The notes beneath the pieces were generated by a model. That model searched no databases. It was not told where the DNA came from and saw only the letters and a list, made by a program, of their open reading frames with translations. From Lancefieldella sp. Marseille-Q7238 (lineage in GTDB: Bacteria > Actinomycetota > Coriobacteriia > Coriobacteriales > Atopobiaceae): DNA of 64,000 bases. Below, piece by piece: positions 51,793 to 60,574 of this stretch (its first letter is position 1; every line of letters starts with the position of its first letter). Made by a program: the position numbers and the translations under genes. The stretch covers positions 1,182,530 through 1,246,529 of the forward strand of contig NZ_OX424407.1 in NCBI RefSeq assembly GCF_949152215.1, given 5' to 3'.

Positions 51793-54700
51793 CGAGAAGA
51801 TTGAGCTGATACAAAATGGCGCAGAGCTTGCTCCTGCGCAACCGATTGACCTGGATGCTGCTCATCTTATGCTTGGTATTGATGTCGGCTCCACTACCGT
51901 CAAGCTCTCTGTCATTGATGAAAACGCTACGCTGATCTACGCGAACTACGAGCGCCATCATACTGATGTCCGCGCTACGGCTCGCGAGCTCTTTGAAAAG
52001 GCTCAGCGCGTCATTGGTTCCGCTCCGCTCTACGCGGCTATTACGGGATCGGGCGGTATGCTGCTTGCTCAATGGCTTGATCTGGAGTTTGTTCAGGAAG
52101 TTATTGCATCCAAGCGTGCGGTTGAGACGCTTATTCCCAAAACTGACGTAGCCATTGAGCTTGGCGGTGAAGACGCTAAGATTATTTACTTTGACAACGG
52201 CATCGAGCAGCGCATGAATGGAACGTGCGCAGGAGGTACCGGCGCCTTTATTGATCAGATGGCGTCCCTCTTAAAGACCGACGCTACTGGTCTCAACAAT
52301 CTTGCCAAGGACGCGAAGCAGATTTATCCTATCGCGTCACGCTGCGGCGTCTTTGCAAAGTCCGATGTGCAGCCCCTGTTAAATGAAGGCGCGGCGCCCG
52401 CCGATATCGCGGCATCTATCTTCCAGGCTGTCGCAAACCAGACGGTCTCAGGTCTTGCCTGTGGTCATCCCATTCGTGGCTACGTTGCCTTCCTTGGTGG
52501 CCCTCTGCAGTACCTCTCTGAGCTGCGTCGCCGCTTCTACATCACGCTCAACTTGGACGATGAACATATTATTGTGCCCGAGAACGCTCACCTCTTTGTT
52601 GCCACGGGAGCGGCTCTTGCCGGAGAGACCGAGCGCTCAACCACGCTTGCTGAGCTCATCGGAGCTCTCGATAATCTTAAGGGAGCTCAGGGATCAGAAG
52701 TCGCCCGCCTTGACCCCCTGTTCGCAACGGAGGCCGACTACCAGGCCTTTAAGGAGCGGCACAACAAAGAAGTCGTTCCCAAAGGAGATCTCTCCGGCTA
52801 CCATGGCCGTGTGTTTATCGGCATAGATGCCGGATCGACCACCATGAAAGCCGCAGTTGTGGGCGAGAAGGGCGAGCTGCTCTATACCTGGTACGACAAT
52901 AACAACGGCGATATTCTGGGCACCGCCCGCAAGATCATGGACTCTATTTATGACGCCATGCCCAAGGATTGTATTATCGGCCACGTGACTACGACGGGAT
53001 ATGGCGAGGGCATCTTGATTGAAGCACTCCGCGCGGATTCCGGTGAGATTGAAACGGTGGCTCATCTGCGCGGTGCCAAAGCGTTCGTACCCGACGTTGA
53101 CTTCATTCTTGACATCGGCGGTCAGGACATGAAGTGCTTGCAGGTGAAAGACGGTGTCATTGAGCACATCATGCTAAATGAAGCCTGCTCGGCGGGGTGC
53201 GGCTCGTTCATTGCGTCTTTTGCGGATTCCATGAAGATGGATGTTCGAGAATTTGCGCAGGTGGCAACCAAGGCGCACATGCCAGTTGACCTTGGATCAC
53301 GCTGCACCGTCTTCATGAACTCCCGCGTTAAACAGGCGCAAAAAGAAGGGGCGACCATCGGCGACGTGGCTGCCGGTCTTTCCTACTCCGTCATCAAAAA
53401 CGCCCTGTTCAAAGTTATCAAACTGCGTGACTTCAACGAAATTGGGGAGCACTGCATTGTGCAGGGTGGCACGTTTATGTCCGACGCAACGCTCAGAGCA
53501 TTTGAGCTGCTTACCGGACGTGACGTCATTCGCCCCGATATTGCCGGTACGATGGGCGCCTATGGCGCGGCACTTCTCGCCCGCGATCGTGCGGGAGCCA
53601 CGGGAGTGTCCACGCTTTTGGATAAAGAAGCAATCGACAGCCTTGAGGTTAAGCTCACCAATACGCACTGCCGCATCTGCCCTAACAGCTGCCTTCTGAC
53701 GATCAATGATTTTGGTGGCGGGCATCGCTTTATTACCGGCAACCGCTGCGAGAAGGGCGCGGGCAGGAAACGCGGCAAGAAAAACGAGGCTCCCAACCTC
53801 TTTGCGTTCAAGAACAAGCTGCTCTTTGATCGTGAATCGCTGCCAAAGGAAACGGCTCCGCGCGGCACCGTTGGCATTCCGCGTGCGCTCAACATGTACG
53901 AGAATTATCCGTTCTGGCATACGTTCTTTACTCGGCTGGGCTTCTCGGTTATGTTGTCTGACCAGACGACCGCGAAGACGTACGACAAAGGTATCGAATC
54001 CATGCCGTCCGAATCGGCATGCTATCCGGCCAAGCTTTCCCACGGGCATATCATGAACCTGTTGGAGAAAGACCCCGATTTTATCTGGATGCCCTGTATC
54101 CGTTGGGAGCGCAAGGAAGACGAATCCGCAACTAACCATTACAACTGCCCGATTGTCATGAGCTATCCGCAGGCGCTTGGCCTCAATGTAGACGAGCTGT
54201 CCGCGCCGACCGTCGAGTACCTGGCACCCTTTATTCCCTACGATAAAAAGTCCGAGCTCAAGCGTCGTTTGTACGAGCTCATTTCCGAACAGCGCGAGAA
54301 GGACGCGGCGACTGGCAAAGGTCGGTTCCGCGGCGATCACATCACGCGCGCCGAAATTGACGCGGCGGTCGACGCGGCGTGGCAGACTGATATCGAATTC
54401 AAGGACGCCATGCATCGTGCAGGCGATGAGGCGCTGGCGTGGATTGAAGCGCATGACGCGCACGGCATCGTGCTTGCGGGTCGCCCGTATCACAACGACC
54501 CCGAGATCAACCATGCTATCCCTGAACTCGTGCACTCGTTTGGGTTTGCCGTACTCACTGAGGATTCAGTGGCGCACAAAATGTTGCCGGAACGCCCGAT
54601 TCGAGTAGTTGACCAGTGGATGTTCCACTCGCGCCTGTACCGGGCGGCGCGCTTTGTGGCGTCTCGTAACGATCTTGATCTGATTCAGCTTTTCTCCTTT

Positions 54701-56560
54701 GGGTGTGGCCTTGACGCGCTGACAACCGATCAGGTTCAGGAAATCCTCGAGGCTTCGGGCAAGATTTATACGATGCTCAAAGTTGACCAGGTTTCCAACC
54801 TTGGCGCGGCGCGTATTCGCGTCCGTTCGCTCATGGCTGCCTTGAAAGAGCAGCGAGCAGAACTTGAACGTGCCACAGCGGCGGGAGAGATTGAAGAGGT
54901 TGCGCCCGTCGGCGTGCGCATGGCTGACGGTTCTCTGGAAAAGTTGCGGGACACAGGTTCTTCTCGCCAGAGCGTCACTACGAGCGCGGCTGCTGGCATT
55001 GGTGGTGGCCGTAGCGGTGATGGCAGTCGCAGACGGGTGCCGGTGTACCGTGAGGCTCAGAGCGCCGCGTACGAGAAGGTGCGCTATACCAAGGAAATGC
55101 AGGAGGCGGGCTATACCATTTTGGCTCCGCAGATGGCGCCGATTCACTTTGAGCTGGTAGAAGAGCTACTCAGGGGCGCGGGATACAACGTGGTGCTGCT
55201 GCCCTCTGTTGATCAGGGTGCTGTTGACACGGGCCTTCGCTATGTCAACAACGACATTTGCTATCCGTCAATCTTGGTTACCGGCCAGATTATGGAAGCG
55301 GTGCTTTCGGGCAACTATGACCTGACACGCACGGCCGTGTTGATTTCTCAGACAGGCGGCGGCTGCCGTGCGACTAACTACATTGCCCTTATCCGCAAGG
55401 CGCTGAGAGATGCCGGTCATCCGGAAATTCCTGTCATTTCTGTTTCCGCGGCCTCAGGTCTTGATGAGGACAATCCCGGCTTCAGACTTTTTAAGCCTGA
55501 ACTTTTGATCCGTGCTGTGTATGGTCTTCTGTACGGAGACCTCATCATGCAGCTTTTGTACCGCGTACGCCCGTATGAAGCCGTGATAGGGTCGGCAAAC
55601 GAGCTGTATGACCAGCTCATGGCTGACGCACGCTCACGCATCTGCACCATTAACCGTGCGGGCTTCTATAAAATGTGCCAGCATACGGTAGACGCGTTCG
55701 ACGCGCTTCCGGTGGCGCATGATCGACAGAAGCCCCGCGTGGGCGTTGTGGGGGAGATTCTGGTCAAATTCCACCCGACAGCCAACAACGAATTGGTCAA
55801 AGTTATCGAGTCAGAAGGCTGCGAAGCCAACGTACCAGGGCTTGTAGACTTCTTCCTCTTCGGCATGACCAACGCCATCAATACGCATAAGGAGCTGGGC
55901 ACCAAACTCAAGAGCCGCATCTCGCACATGGCCGGCATCAGGTTGGTCCAGGGTCTTCGCACGCCTATCAACAAGATGCTTGAGAAAAGTGAGCGTTTTG
56001 AGCCCTACCCTGACATCTTTGAGCTGGCCAAAAAAGCCGAGCAGATTCTTTCTCTGTGCAACACCATGGGAGAGGGCTGGCTGCTTACGGCCGAGATGTG
56101 CGATCTTATCGACACCGGTACGCCCAATATCGTGTGCGCGCAGCCGTTTGCCTGTCTGCCGAACCATGTGGTGGGCAAGGCTGTTATCAAGCGCTTGCGT
56201 CAGATGCACCCGGAGAGCAACATCGTTGCCGTGGACTACGACCCCGGCGCCTCCGAGGTAAACCAGCTCAACCGCATCAAGCTCATGATTTCGGTCGCCA
56301 AAGAGAATTACAAAAACGGAATCTCTGCAGGCAGCGCTTCTGGCCCTAATGACTTTAGACTTGAGAATGAGTTTGATCCCGTGACGAACGAGGCGACTAT
56401 GCCGTATACGGGTCGCGATCGGTATGGTATGGATTCGATTGTGAATGAAGGTGCGGACCGCTCAAGCTGCGGAACTCATCATGGCGCGGGAGCCATTCAT
56501 CTTTCTGATGAGCAGCTTGCCGCCATCGAGCGCGCTAAAGAAAAAGCAGGGGTAAAGTAG
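51785..56560 (+). CDS. Giant acyl-CoA dehydratase activase/dehydratase-like fusion
   Basis: 1591 residues. Two BcrA/BadF/HgdC-type ASKHA ATPase domains stand in tandem: LGIDVGSTTVKLSVIDE (about residues 28-44) and IGIDAGSTTMKAAVVGE (about 347-363). Each is followed by the cluster-ligand loop, GTCAGGTGAFI and CSAGCGSFI. Then come a cysteine-rich CRICPNSCLL...GNRCEKGAG segment, a DUF2229-like domain, and a C-terminal HgdB-like region with NNDICYPSILVTGQ and QTGGGCRATNY. Family knowledge: HgdC activators inject an electron into 2-hydroxyacyl-CoA dehydratases by ATP hydrolysis. Here activator and dehydratase-like parts are one chain. ATG 51785 follows GGAGAGAAA. The substrate is unknown and a non-CoA reductive function is possible. 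Confidence 0.88.
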   Translation: MSNEKIELIQNGAELAPAQPIDLDAAHLMLGIDVGSTTVKLSVIDENATLIYANYERHHTDVRATARELFEKAQRVIGSAPLYAAITGSGGMLLAQWLDLEFVQEVIASKRAVETLIPKTDVAIELGGEDAKIIYFDNGIEQRMNGTCAGGTGAFIDQMASLLKTDATGLNNLAKDAKQIYPIASRCGVFAKSDVQPLLNEGAAPADIAASIFQAVANQTVSGLACGHPIRGYVAFLGGPLQYLSELRRRFYITLNLDDEHIIVPENAHLFVATGAALAGETERSTTLAELIGALDNLKGAQGSEVARLDPLFATEADYQAFKERHNKEVVPKGDLSGYHGRVFIGIDAGSTTMKAAVVGEKGELLYTWYDNNNGDILGTARKIMDSIYDAMPKDCIIGHVTTTGYGEGILIEALRADSGEIETVAHLRGAKAFVPDVDFILDIGGQDMKCLQVKDGVIEHIMLNEACSAGCGSFIASFADSMKMDVREFAQVATKAHMPVDLGSRCTVFMNSRVKQAQKEGATIGDVAAGLSYSVIKNALFKVIKLRDFNEIGEHCIVQGGTFMSDATLRAFELLTGRDVIRPDIAGTMGAYGAALLARDRAGATGVSTLLDKEAIDSLEVKLTNTHCRICPNSCLLTINDFGGGHRFITGNRCEKGAGRKRGKKNEAPNLFAFKNKLLFDRESLPKETAPRGTVGIPRALNMYENYPFWHTFFTRLGFSVMLSDQTTAKTYDKGIESMPSESACYPAKLSHGHIMNLLEKDPDFIWMPCIRWERKEDESATNHYNCPIVMSYPQALGLNVDELSAPTVEYLAPFIPYDKKSELKRRLYELISEQREKDAATGKGRFRGDHITRAEIDAAVDAAWQTDIEFKDAMHRAGDEALAWIEAHDAHGIVLAGRPYHNDPEINHAIPELVHSFGFAVLTEDSVAHKMLPERPIRVVDQWMFHSRLYRAARFVASRNDLDLIQLFSFGCGLDALTTDQVQEILEASGKIYTMLKVDQVSNLGAARIRVRSLMAALKEQRAELERATAAGEIEEVAPVGVRMADGSLEKLRDTGSSRQSVTTSAAAGIGGGRSGDGSRRRVPVYREAQSAAYEKVRYTKEMQEAGYTILAPQMAPIHFELVEELLRGAGYNVVLLPSVDQGAVDTGLRYVNNDICYPSILVTGQIMEAVLSGNYDLTRTAVLISQTGGGCRATNYIALIRKALRDAGHPEIPVISVSAASGLDEDNPGFRLFKPELLIRAVYGLLYGDLIMQLLYRVRPYEAVIGSANELYDQLMADARSRICTINRAGFYKMCQHTVDAFDALPVAHDRQKPRVGVVGEILVKFHPTANNELVKVIESEGCEANVPGLVDFFLFGMTNAINTHKELGTKLKSRISHMAGIRLVQGLRTPINKMLEKSERFEPYPDIFELAKKAEQILSLCNTMGEGWLLTAEMCDLIDTGTPNIVCAQPFACLPNHVVGKAVIKRLRQMHPESNIVAVDYDPGASEVNQLNRIKLMISVAKENYKNGISAGSASGPNDFRLENEFDPVTNEATMPYTGRDRYGMDSIVNEGADRSSCGTHHGAGAIHLSDEQLAAIERAKEKAGVK

Positions 56561-56606
56561 GCGTGCTACCTCGATAAAAAGAGTCGTGTGCTGATGTTGT
56601 TTCTGG

Positions 56607-56642
56607 CGAGAAGGGCTTGGATTTCCGAGTCCTTCTCGTTTG
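56607..56642 (+). terminator. Terminator of the activase gene, GCGAGAAG-type
   Basis: CGAGAAGG (56607-56614) pairs with CCTTCTCG (56631-56638), loop 16 nt, followed by TTTGT. 46 bp after the stop codon. Confidence 0.7.
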
Positions 56643-56818
56643 TAGAGCAGATACAGCTGTACAACGCTTGCGGAAAGCAATAAGATTGCCTTGAAATCGT
56701 TTGAGCGTTTGGAGCAGATCATTTGAGAAGAAGGCTGATATCTATACATCATTGCTGGTCACACTGGCTGGACGGACGATCTTGATTTTCCCTTTGTCCG
56801 CAGGACGGAAAATGCGGG

Positions 56819-56944
56819 TTGACTACGATTAAAAAGCTTAAGGATCCGGCACGGCCTTATGACGCCTATGAAGAAGATGACGATACGGAAGAGAATATGA
56901 AGCAAAACGGGTATTTGAAAAGAATTAAGAAACAGTACGAATGA
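56819..56944 (+). pseudogene. Possible 41-codon acidic fragment
   Basis: A frame reading LTTIKKLKDPARPYD and continuing into an acidic stretch that ends KQNGYLKRIKKQYE. It has no ribosome site and only a TTG start. The composition looks like the C-terminal end of a real protein, so I treat it as a possible remnant left beside the insertion. Unrecognised; may be chance. Confidence 0.25.
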
Positions 56945-57091
56945 GAGAATTCTGAGGAATACCACTTTTAACGCAATAATTTTGTGCAAGATACTCCCTC
57001 TGATTGCTTCTTACAAACCACTGATACTCGCTATGACTATCTTCATCAGAAGATTAATCACACGAACCAAACCATTCTTTTTGATTTGTAA

Positions 57092-58309
57092 ATTGTAATA
57101 ACAAGTTGAACATCGACAGTTGAATAGTCTTAAGCGCTCAGGATGGTTATCCCAAAGGAATGGTTACATTCCTCTTGATTACTCTGAAAGCACAGAGCGA
57201 GCAGATGGCCAGGATCGCCGGAGGCACCTCGCAAGGGGCCGCCTTGACGAGCTGAGAGCCTGCGCTTACGGAGTGTTATGCCATGACAGCATAGATTCTT
57301 TCCAGATTATCCTCAAAAAGTTCGTCCGGAGTGTTGTAATCGAAAGTTTTTCTTGAAAGACTGTTACATCAGACTTTGATCTGACAGATGCACTCGTTTG
57401 AGAGGCTATCAATCCTTCGACCTTTCGGGATAAATCTGCGGGTCAACTCATTATGCCGCCTCACGGATTCCTTCTCACAGAAGGTATATAGATGTGCAAA
57501 ATAGACCAGTGTATTGCTCAGGCTCTCCAGTCCGGGTAACAACGAGAACTCGAAGTCGTTGTTTGCGGTGATTATCTTGAAGGTGTCGCCCCAACGCCCT
57601 TTGCACCATAGCCTTACTTCCTGGAATGCTTCTATGACACCATCTAGATTTCAGCTCGGAGTATAGATTACCCAATACTCACGAGATTGCACTCAATCAT
57701 GATAAGCAGAGCATCATCACTGCCGCTTTTTGACCTGATGATCAGATCTGCTTTCAGTGTCCGAATTCTGTCTGGGCATCGATACTGGCCTACCGCTTTA
57801 ATGCTTCGACCAAGGTTCCGTTTGTTCTCTTGAACCCGCGTCTTTTTTGGGAGAACGCCGCAACTTTTCGGAAGATCGATGTTTCTGATGTTCAGAAGCC
57901 CAAAATCTGCGTAGCTGTAAAGCGTTTTCGTACAGACAATCTGTTCTCTGGTAAATAGACCATCTTTTAGAGTGCGATGGACCAGACATCCAGCGACCAT
58001 TTGTCTTCAAAAAATGCTCTCTTACATAGGAGAAGAAGGCGCTCTTTTCAAGAAAATCACAATGACGGCAGCAAGCTTCGCAGTTCTTTTCGTAAGCAGT
58101 CTGTCTGGCTTTCGCCTTATAGTGGAAGACACTGCTTCTCTGGTAATCCTGTTGAGCGTTCATCCATCTTTGGGACGAGTTTGATAGCATGCTCTTCAAA
58201 CAAAAAATAATTTATCCTTTCTGAATTCAGCTGTAGAATATATTTGGTTCATGAAGTCTTCTCCTCGTAAATGATGACTGTTCAACTTGATTTTACAGTC
58301 AACGATGCT
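57092..58309 (-). mobile_element. IS30-family element, left inverted arm (inactive)
   Basis: 1218 bp; its transposase reads on the minus strand. It is the mirror image of 60575-61791, differing by about one base near 57343. Pieces of the transposase lie in different frames. They include GLFTREQIVCTKTLYSYADFGL, typical of IS30 (residue order as in the right arm), and the catalytic core. The core is damaged: the second DDE Asp is Asn (TANNDFEF for TTDNGSEF) and the Glu is Arg (ESVRRHN for GSVERHN). Several stops and frameshifts split it. Terminal inverted repeats are about 16 bp with 14 matches (TTGTAATAACAAGTTGAAC outside, TTGACTGTAAAATCAAGTTG inside). Confidence 0.85.
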
Positions 58310-58360
58310 AAAAGACCGAAAAAATATTCACTTTTGGAGTCATAGACAGGAGAACTCATA

Positions 58361-60229
58361 TTGTTTGGAATTACTTTTGAATCATGGCGAGAAGTTTGTC
58401 ACATGTATTTTAAATTGGAGATAGGAACACATAAAACTTATCTCCAATGGTACCCCTTTTCAAAGTTATCCGATGAGGAAAAAGAAACGATTGCTGGAGA
58501 GAATTTTTTTAACCGTTATATCAAAGATGGGAGCTTTGTTCTATTTCCGGAGGTAATGCGCCATTCAGAGAATTATATTCAAAAAGGTGATGGAAGCTTT
58601 CGGCATTCTGCCCTTATATCACCGATTATGTTCCTTGTAGTACAGGCTATCGGAAGAGAAATCTCTATTCGGTATTCTCCGAGACGAACCTCTAACCTAG
58701 CTGTATTCTATGCTGGAAATTATAGGTCTTCCAGGCCTAAGTATAAGCAGGATTATGATGATTTTTACAAGGCTATAAATACTGGGAAGGGACGGTATCA
58801 GTATTATATTAAAACAGATATTACTAACTTTTTTGATAATATAAACGTGAACGAATTGACGAATCAGATTAACAGTGTATGTAATAGGGATGAACAAATC
58901 ATATCACAAACACAGCTGTTACTGATGAAGGAACTTCTCCTGTATATCGGAGATGGTAAATTTCCACTCATTGAGAACAGTATGGCATCATCATACCTAG
59001 CAACAATAGTTTATCTTGACGAGGTAGATTGCGAACTCTACAGTTACATTAGTACAAAAATTAGTACGATTACAGATTTTCAAATGATAAGATACGTGGA
59101 TGATTTGTACATTCTTTTCTCTTCGAAAAATAGGTATGAAGAACTGACGCATACATACAATTCGATAAAAAACAGTTACTCGTCTATTCTTAAGAAGCAC
59201 AATTTAGCTCTTAATGTAAGAAAATGTGTTTTTAAGAATATTGGCGAAGTAAATGATGAGTTGAAAAAATCTTTATACGATGAATATGTAAATGGAATTG
59301 AACATGACCTTGGTCAATTTTTTCTCGGAAGATTAGGAAAATTTCTCGGCGAAATATATAATTGTATATGCAAATATGGATTAACAAACGAGCAATATGT
59401 CAATCTTATCGAAAAACACTTTACTGTGCCAGATATAGAATTTACAGCATCCGAGGTCTATAATTACTTAGTGTATGAAAATCAAACGGAACTGAAAAGT
59501 TTAAAAATATCTTCGCTTTTGGTAGAGATCATAAATAAGGATATTACATTTTTATCCATTGATCCAAAAAGACTATCTGTAATGGTTATGCAGTCCGGTA
59601 ATAACAATGCCGTAAAGGCAATGCTAAACCAACTTTTTATCCGTCACCGAGATGGTGAATGGAATTCTTATGATACAACAATTGCAATTGCTTACCTTAT
59701 CCAAAGTAAATTCCAACACAAAGATCTTCTGAGCGTTTTGAAGCAAAATAATTCAGATCTCTATGCATATTACGACTATGGATGTAAAAATGGGTTTGTT
59801 TGCCAGGTAGAAGATGAAAAAAGGAAAAGATTACTGAGATGTACGGAATCGGACGAAAAGGCCAAATTTTTGTATTTTATGAGTCTTTGCGAAGAAAATC
59901 GTTCTAATTATCTTGGCTCATATGCATATTATAAGAACTTCTTCGATCGTATTTCTGCAGACATGGCATTTAAATCGGGTACAGACAGCGAGTGCAAACG
60001 GCCAAATTATAAAGGGTATTATAAAGAAAGCAGCTTCTGTCGCTTGTACAAAAAAATAGATAAAAGTGAGGATATAATAAAAACTGCGCATACACTAAGA
60101 AATGCAAATCCACTTTCCCATTCATCTGCAGGCTTGATTGACGATAATAGTTCTAGCGAGTCTTTAACAGAAATTCGTAAAAAGTTGGCAGATCTGATTT
60201 ATGAATTTTCGAAAATTAATAATTTATGA
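58361..60229 (+). CDS. AbiA-like reverse transcriptase with C-terminal HEPN motif
   Basis: 622 residues, close to lactococcal AbiA (about 628). The polymerase core is visible: YYIKTDITNFFDNI with catalytic Asp153, FPLIENSMASSYLATIVYLD (201-220, the motif B/template region), MIRYVDDLYILF with the YVDD centre at 245-248, and HNLALNVRKC as motif D. Residues about 300-560 are helical. HTLRNANPLSH (577-587) carries the RNxNPxSH form of the R-x(4-6)-H motif of HEPN ribonucleases, as in AbiA. AbiA/AbiK enzymes are abortive-infection polymerases, some protein-primed and template-independent. TTG 58361 follows AGGAGA; ATG 58402 is an alternative. DNA is far more AT-rich than the host genes. It lies 51 bp inside the left IS30 arm. 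Confidence 0.85.
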   Translation: MFGITFESWREVCHMYFKLEIGTHKTYLQWYPFSKLSDEEKETIAGENFFNRYIKDGSFVLFPEVMRHSENYIQKGDGSFRHSALISPIMFLVVQAIGREISIRYSPRRTSNLAVFYAGNYRSSRPKYKQDYDDFYKAINTGKGRYQYYIKTDITNFFDNINVNELTNQINSVCNRDEQIISQTQLLLMKELLLYIGDGKFPLIENSMASSYLATIVYLDEVDCELYSYISTKISTITDFQMIRYVDDLYILFSSKNRYEELTHTYNSIKNSYSSILKKHNLALNVRKCVFKNIGEVNDELKKSLYDEYVNGIEHDLGQFFLGRLGKFLGEIYNCICKYGLTNEQYVNLIEKHFTVPDIEFTASEVYNYLVYENQTELKSLKISSLLVEIINKDITFLSIDPKRLSVMVMQSGNNNAVKAMLNQLFIRHRDGEWNSYDTTIAIAYLIQSKFQHKDLLSVLKQNNSDLYAYYDYGCKNGFVCQVEDEKRKRLLRCTESDEKAKFLYFMSLCEENRSNYLGSYAYYKNFFDRISADMAFKSGTDSECKRPNYKGYYKESSFCRLYKKIDKSEDIIKTAHTLRNANPLSHSSAGLIDDNSSSESLTEIRKKLADLIYEFSKINNL

Positions 60230-60574
60230 TTCAGTACAAATACAGTGCTCCAGTAGTGTTCGGGGCAGTTTGATTATGTGTAGAAGCACCTGAAATCTTC
60301 TCAGAATCATACAGTGTTAAAAGTCTTATGGATAGTGTAGTGCCGTATTGAATTGGCTATAGCAAATCATCGAAAATGAAATATGTATTTATCTACACAG
60401 AGAACCTTGAGCATCCTAGTGGATCCTTTGGAAGATTGGAAAGGAGATTCATCCGTACCATGGGTATTTATGCATTTGTTTAATATACCTTAAATAGCCA
60501 AGATAAGGATTTGCTACTTGTTGTCAAGAATGATGAGATGGGCAAATAGATACAGGGATGAATCTAATCACAAA
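60230..60574 (+). other. 345-bp AT-rich tail between the RT gene and the right arm
   Basis: No full gene. A 35-codon frame (60376-60483) begins KYVFIYTENLEHPSGSFG; after its stop, KDLLLVVKNDEMGK continues in the same frame. So a longer gene may once have been here. No strong hairpin or terminator is visible. A small RNA cannot be excluded. Confidence 0.45.
60376..60483 (+). pseudogene. Short unidentified coding remnant
   Basis: 35 codons ending MGIYAFV-stop, with in-frame coding-like sequence beyond the stop (YTLNSQDKDLLLVVKNDEM). No ribosome site. Unrecognised; perhaps the remains of a partner gene of the RT or of an older insertion. Confidence 0.3.

Larger units (their letters stand above)
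56561..57091. other. Gene-poor region left of the IS30-flanked insertion
   Basis: 530 bp between the activase gene and the left IS30 arm. It contains a GCGAGAAG hairpin (56607-56638), a small acidic frame (56819-56944, listed separately) and otherwise AT-rich sequence without clear genes. TCTTTTTG at 57076-57083 recurs at 61791-61798 just beyond the right arm. Confidence 0.55.

Noticed and set aside
57475-58210. Several short genes inside the left arm, mirrored in the right arm
   Set aside because: They are frame-shifted pieces of one IS30 transposase or frames antisense to it, not independent genes.
58361-60229. RT as a group II intron protein, retron or diversity-generating element
   Set aside because: No maturase or endonuclease domain and no intron domain V hairpin downstream. 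There is no NAxxH or msr/msd-like structure in the 51 bp upstream, and no template/variable repeat pair. The length, motif B form and RNxNPxSH ending fit AbiA instead.
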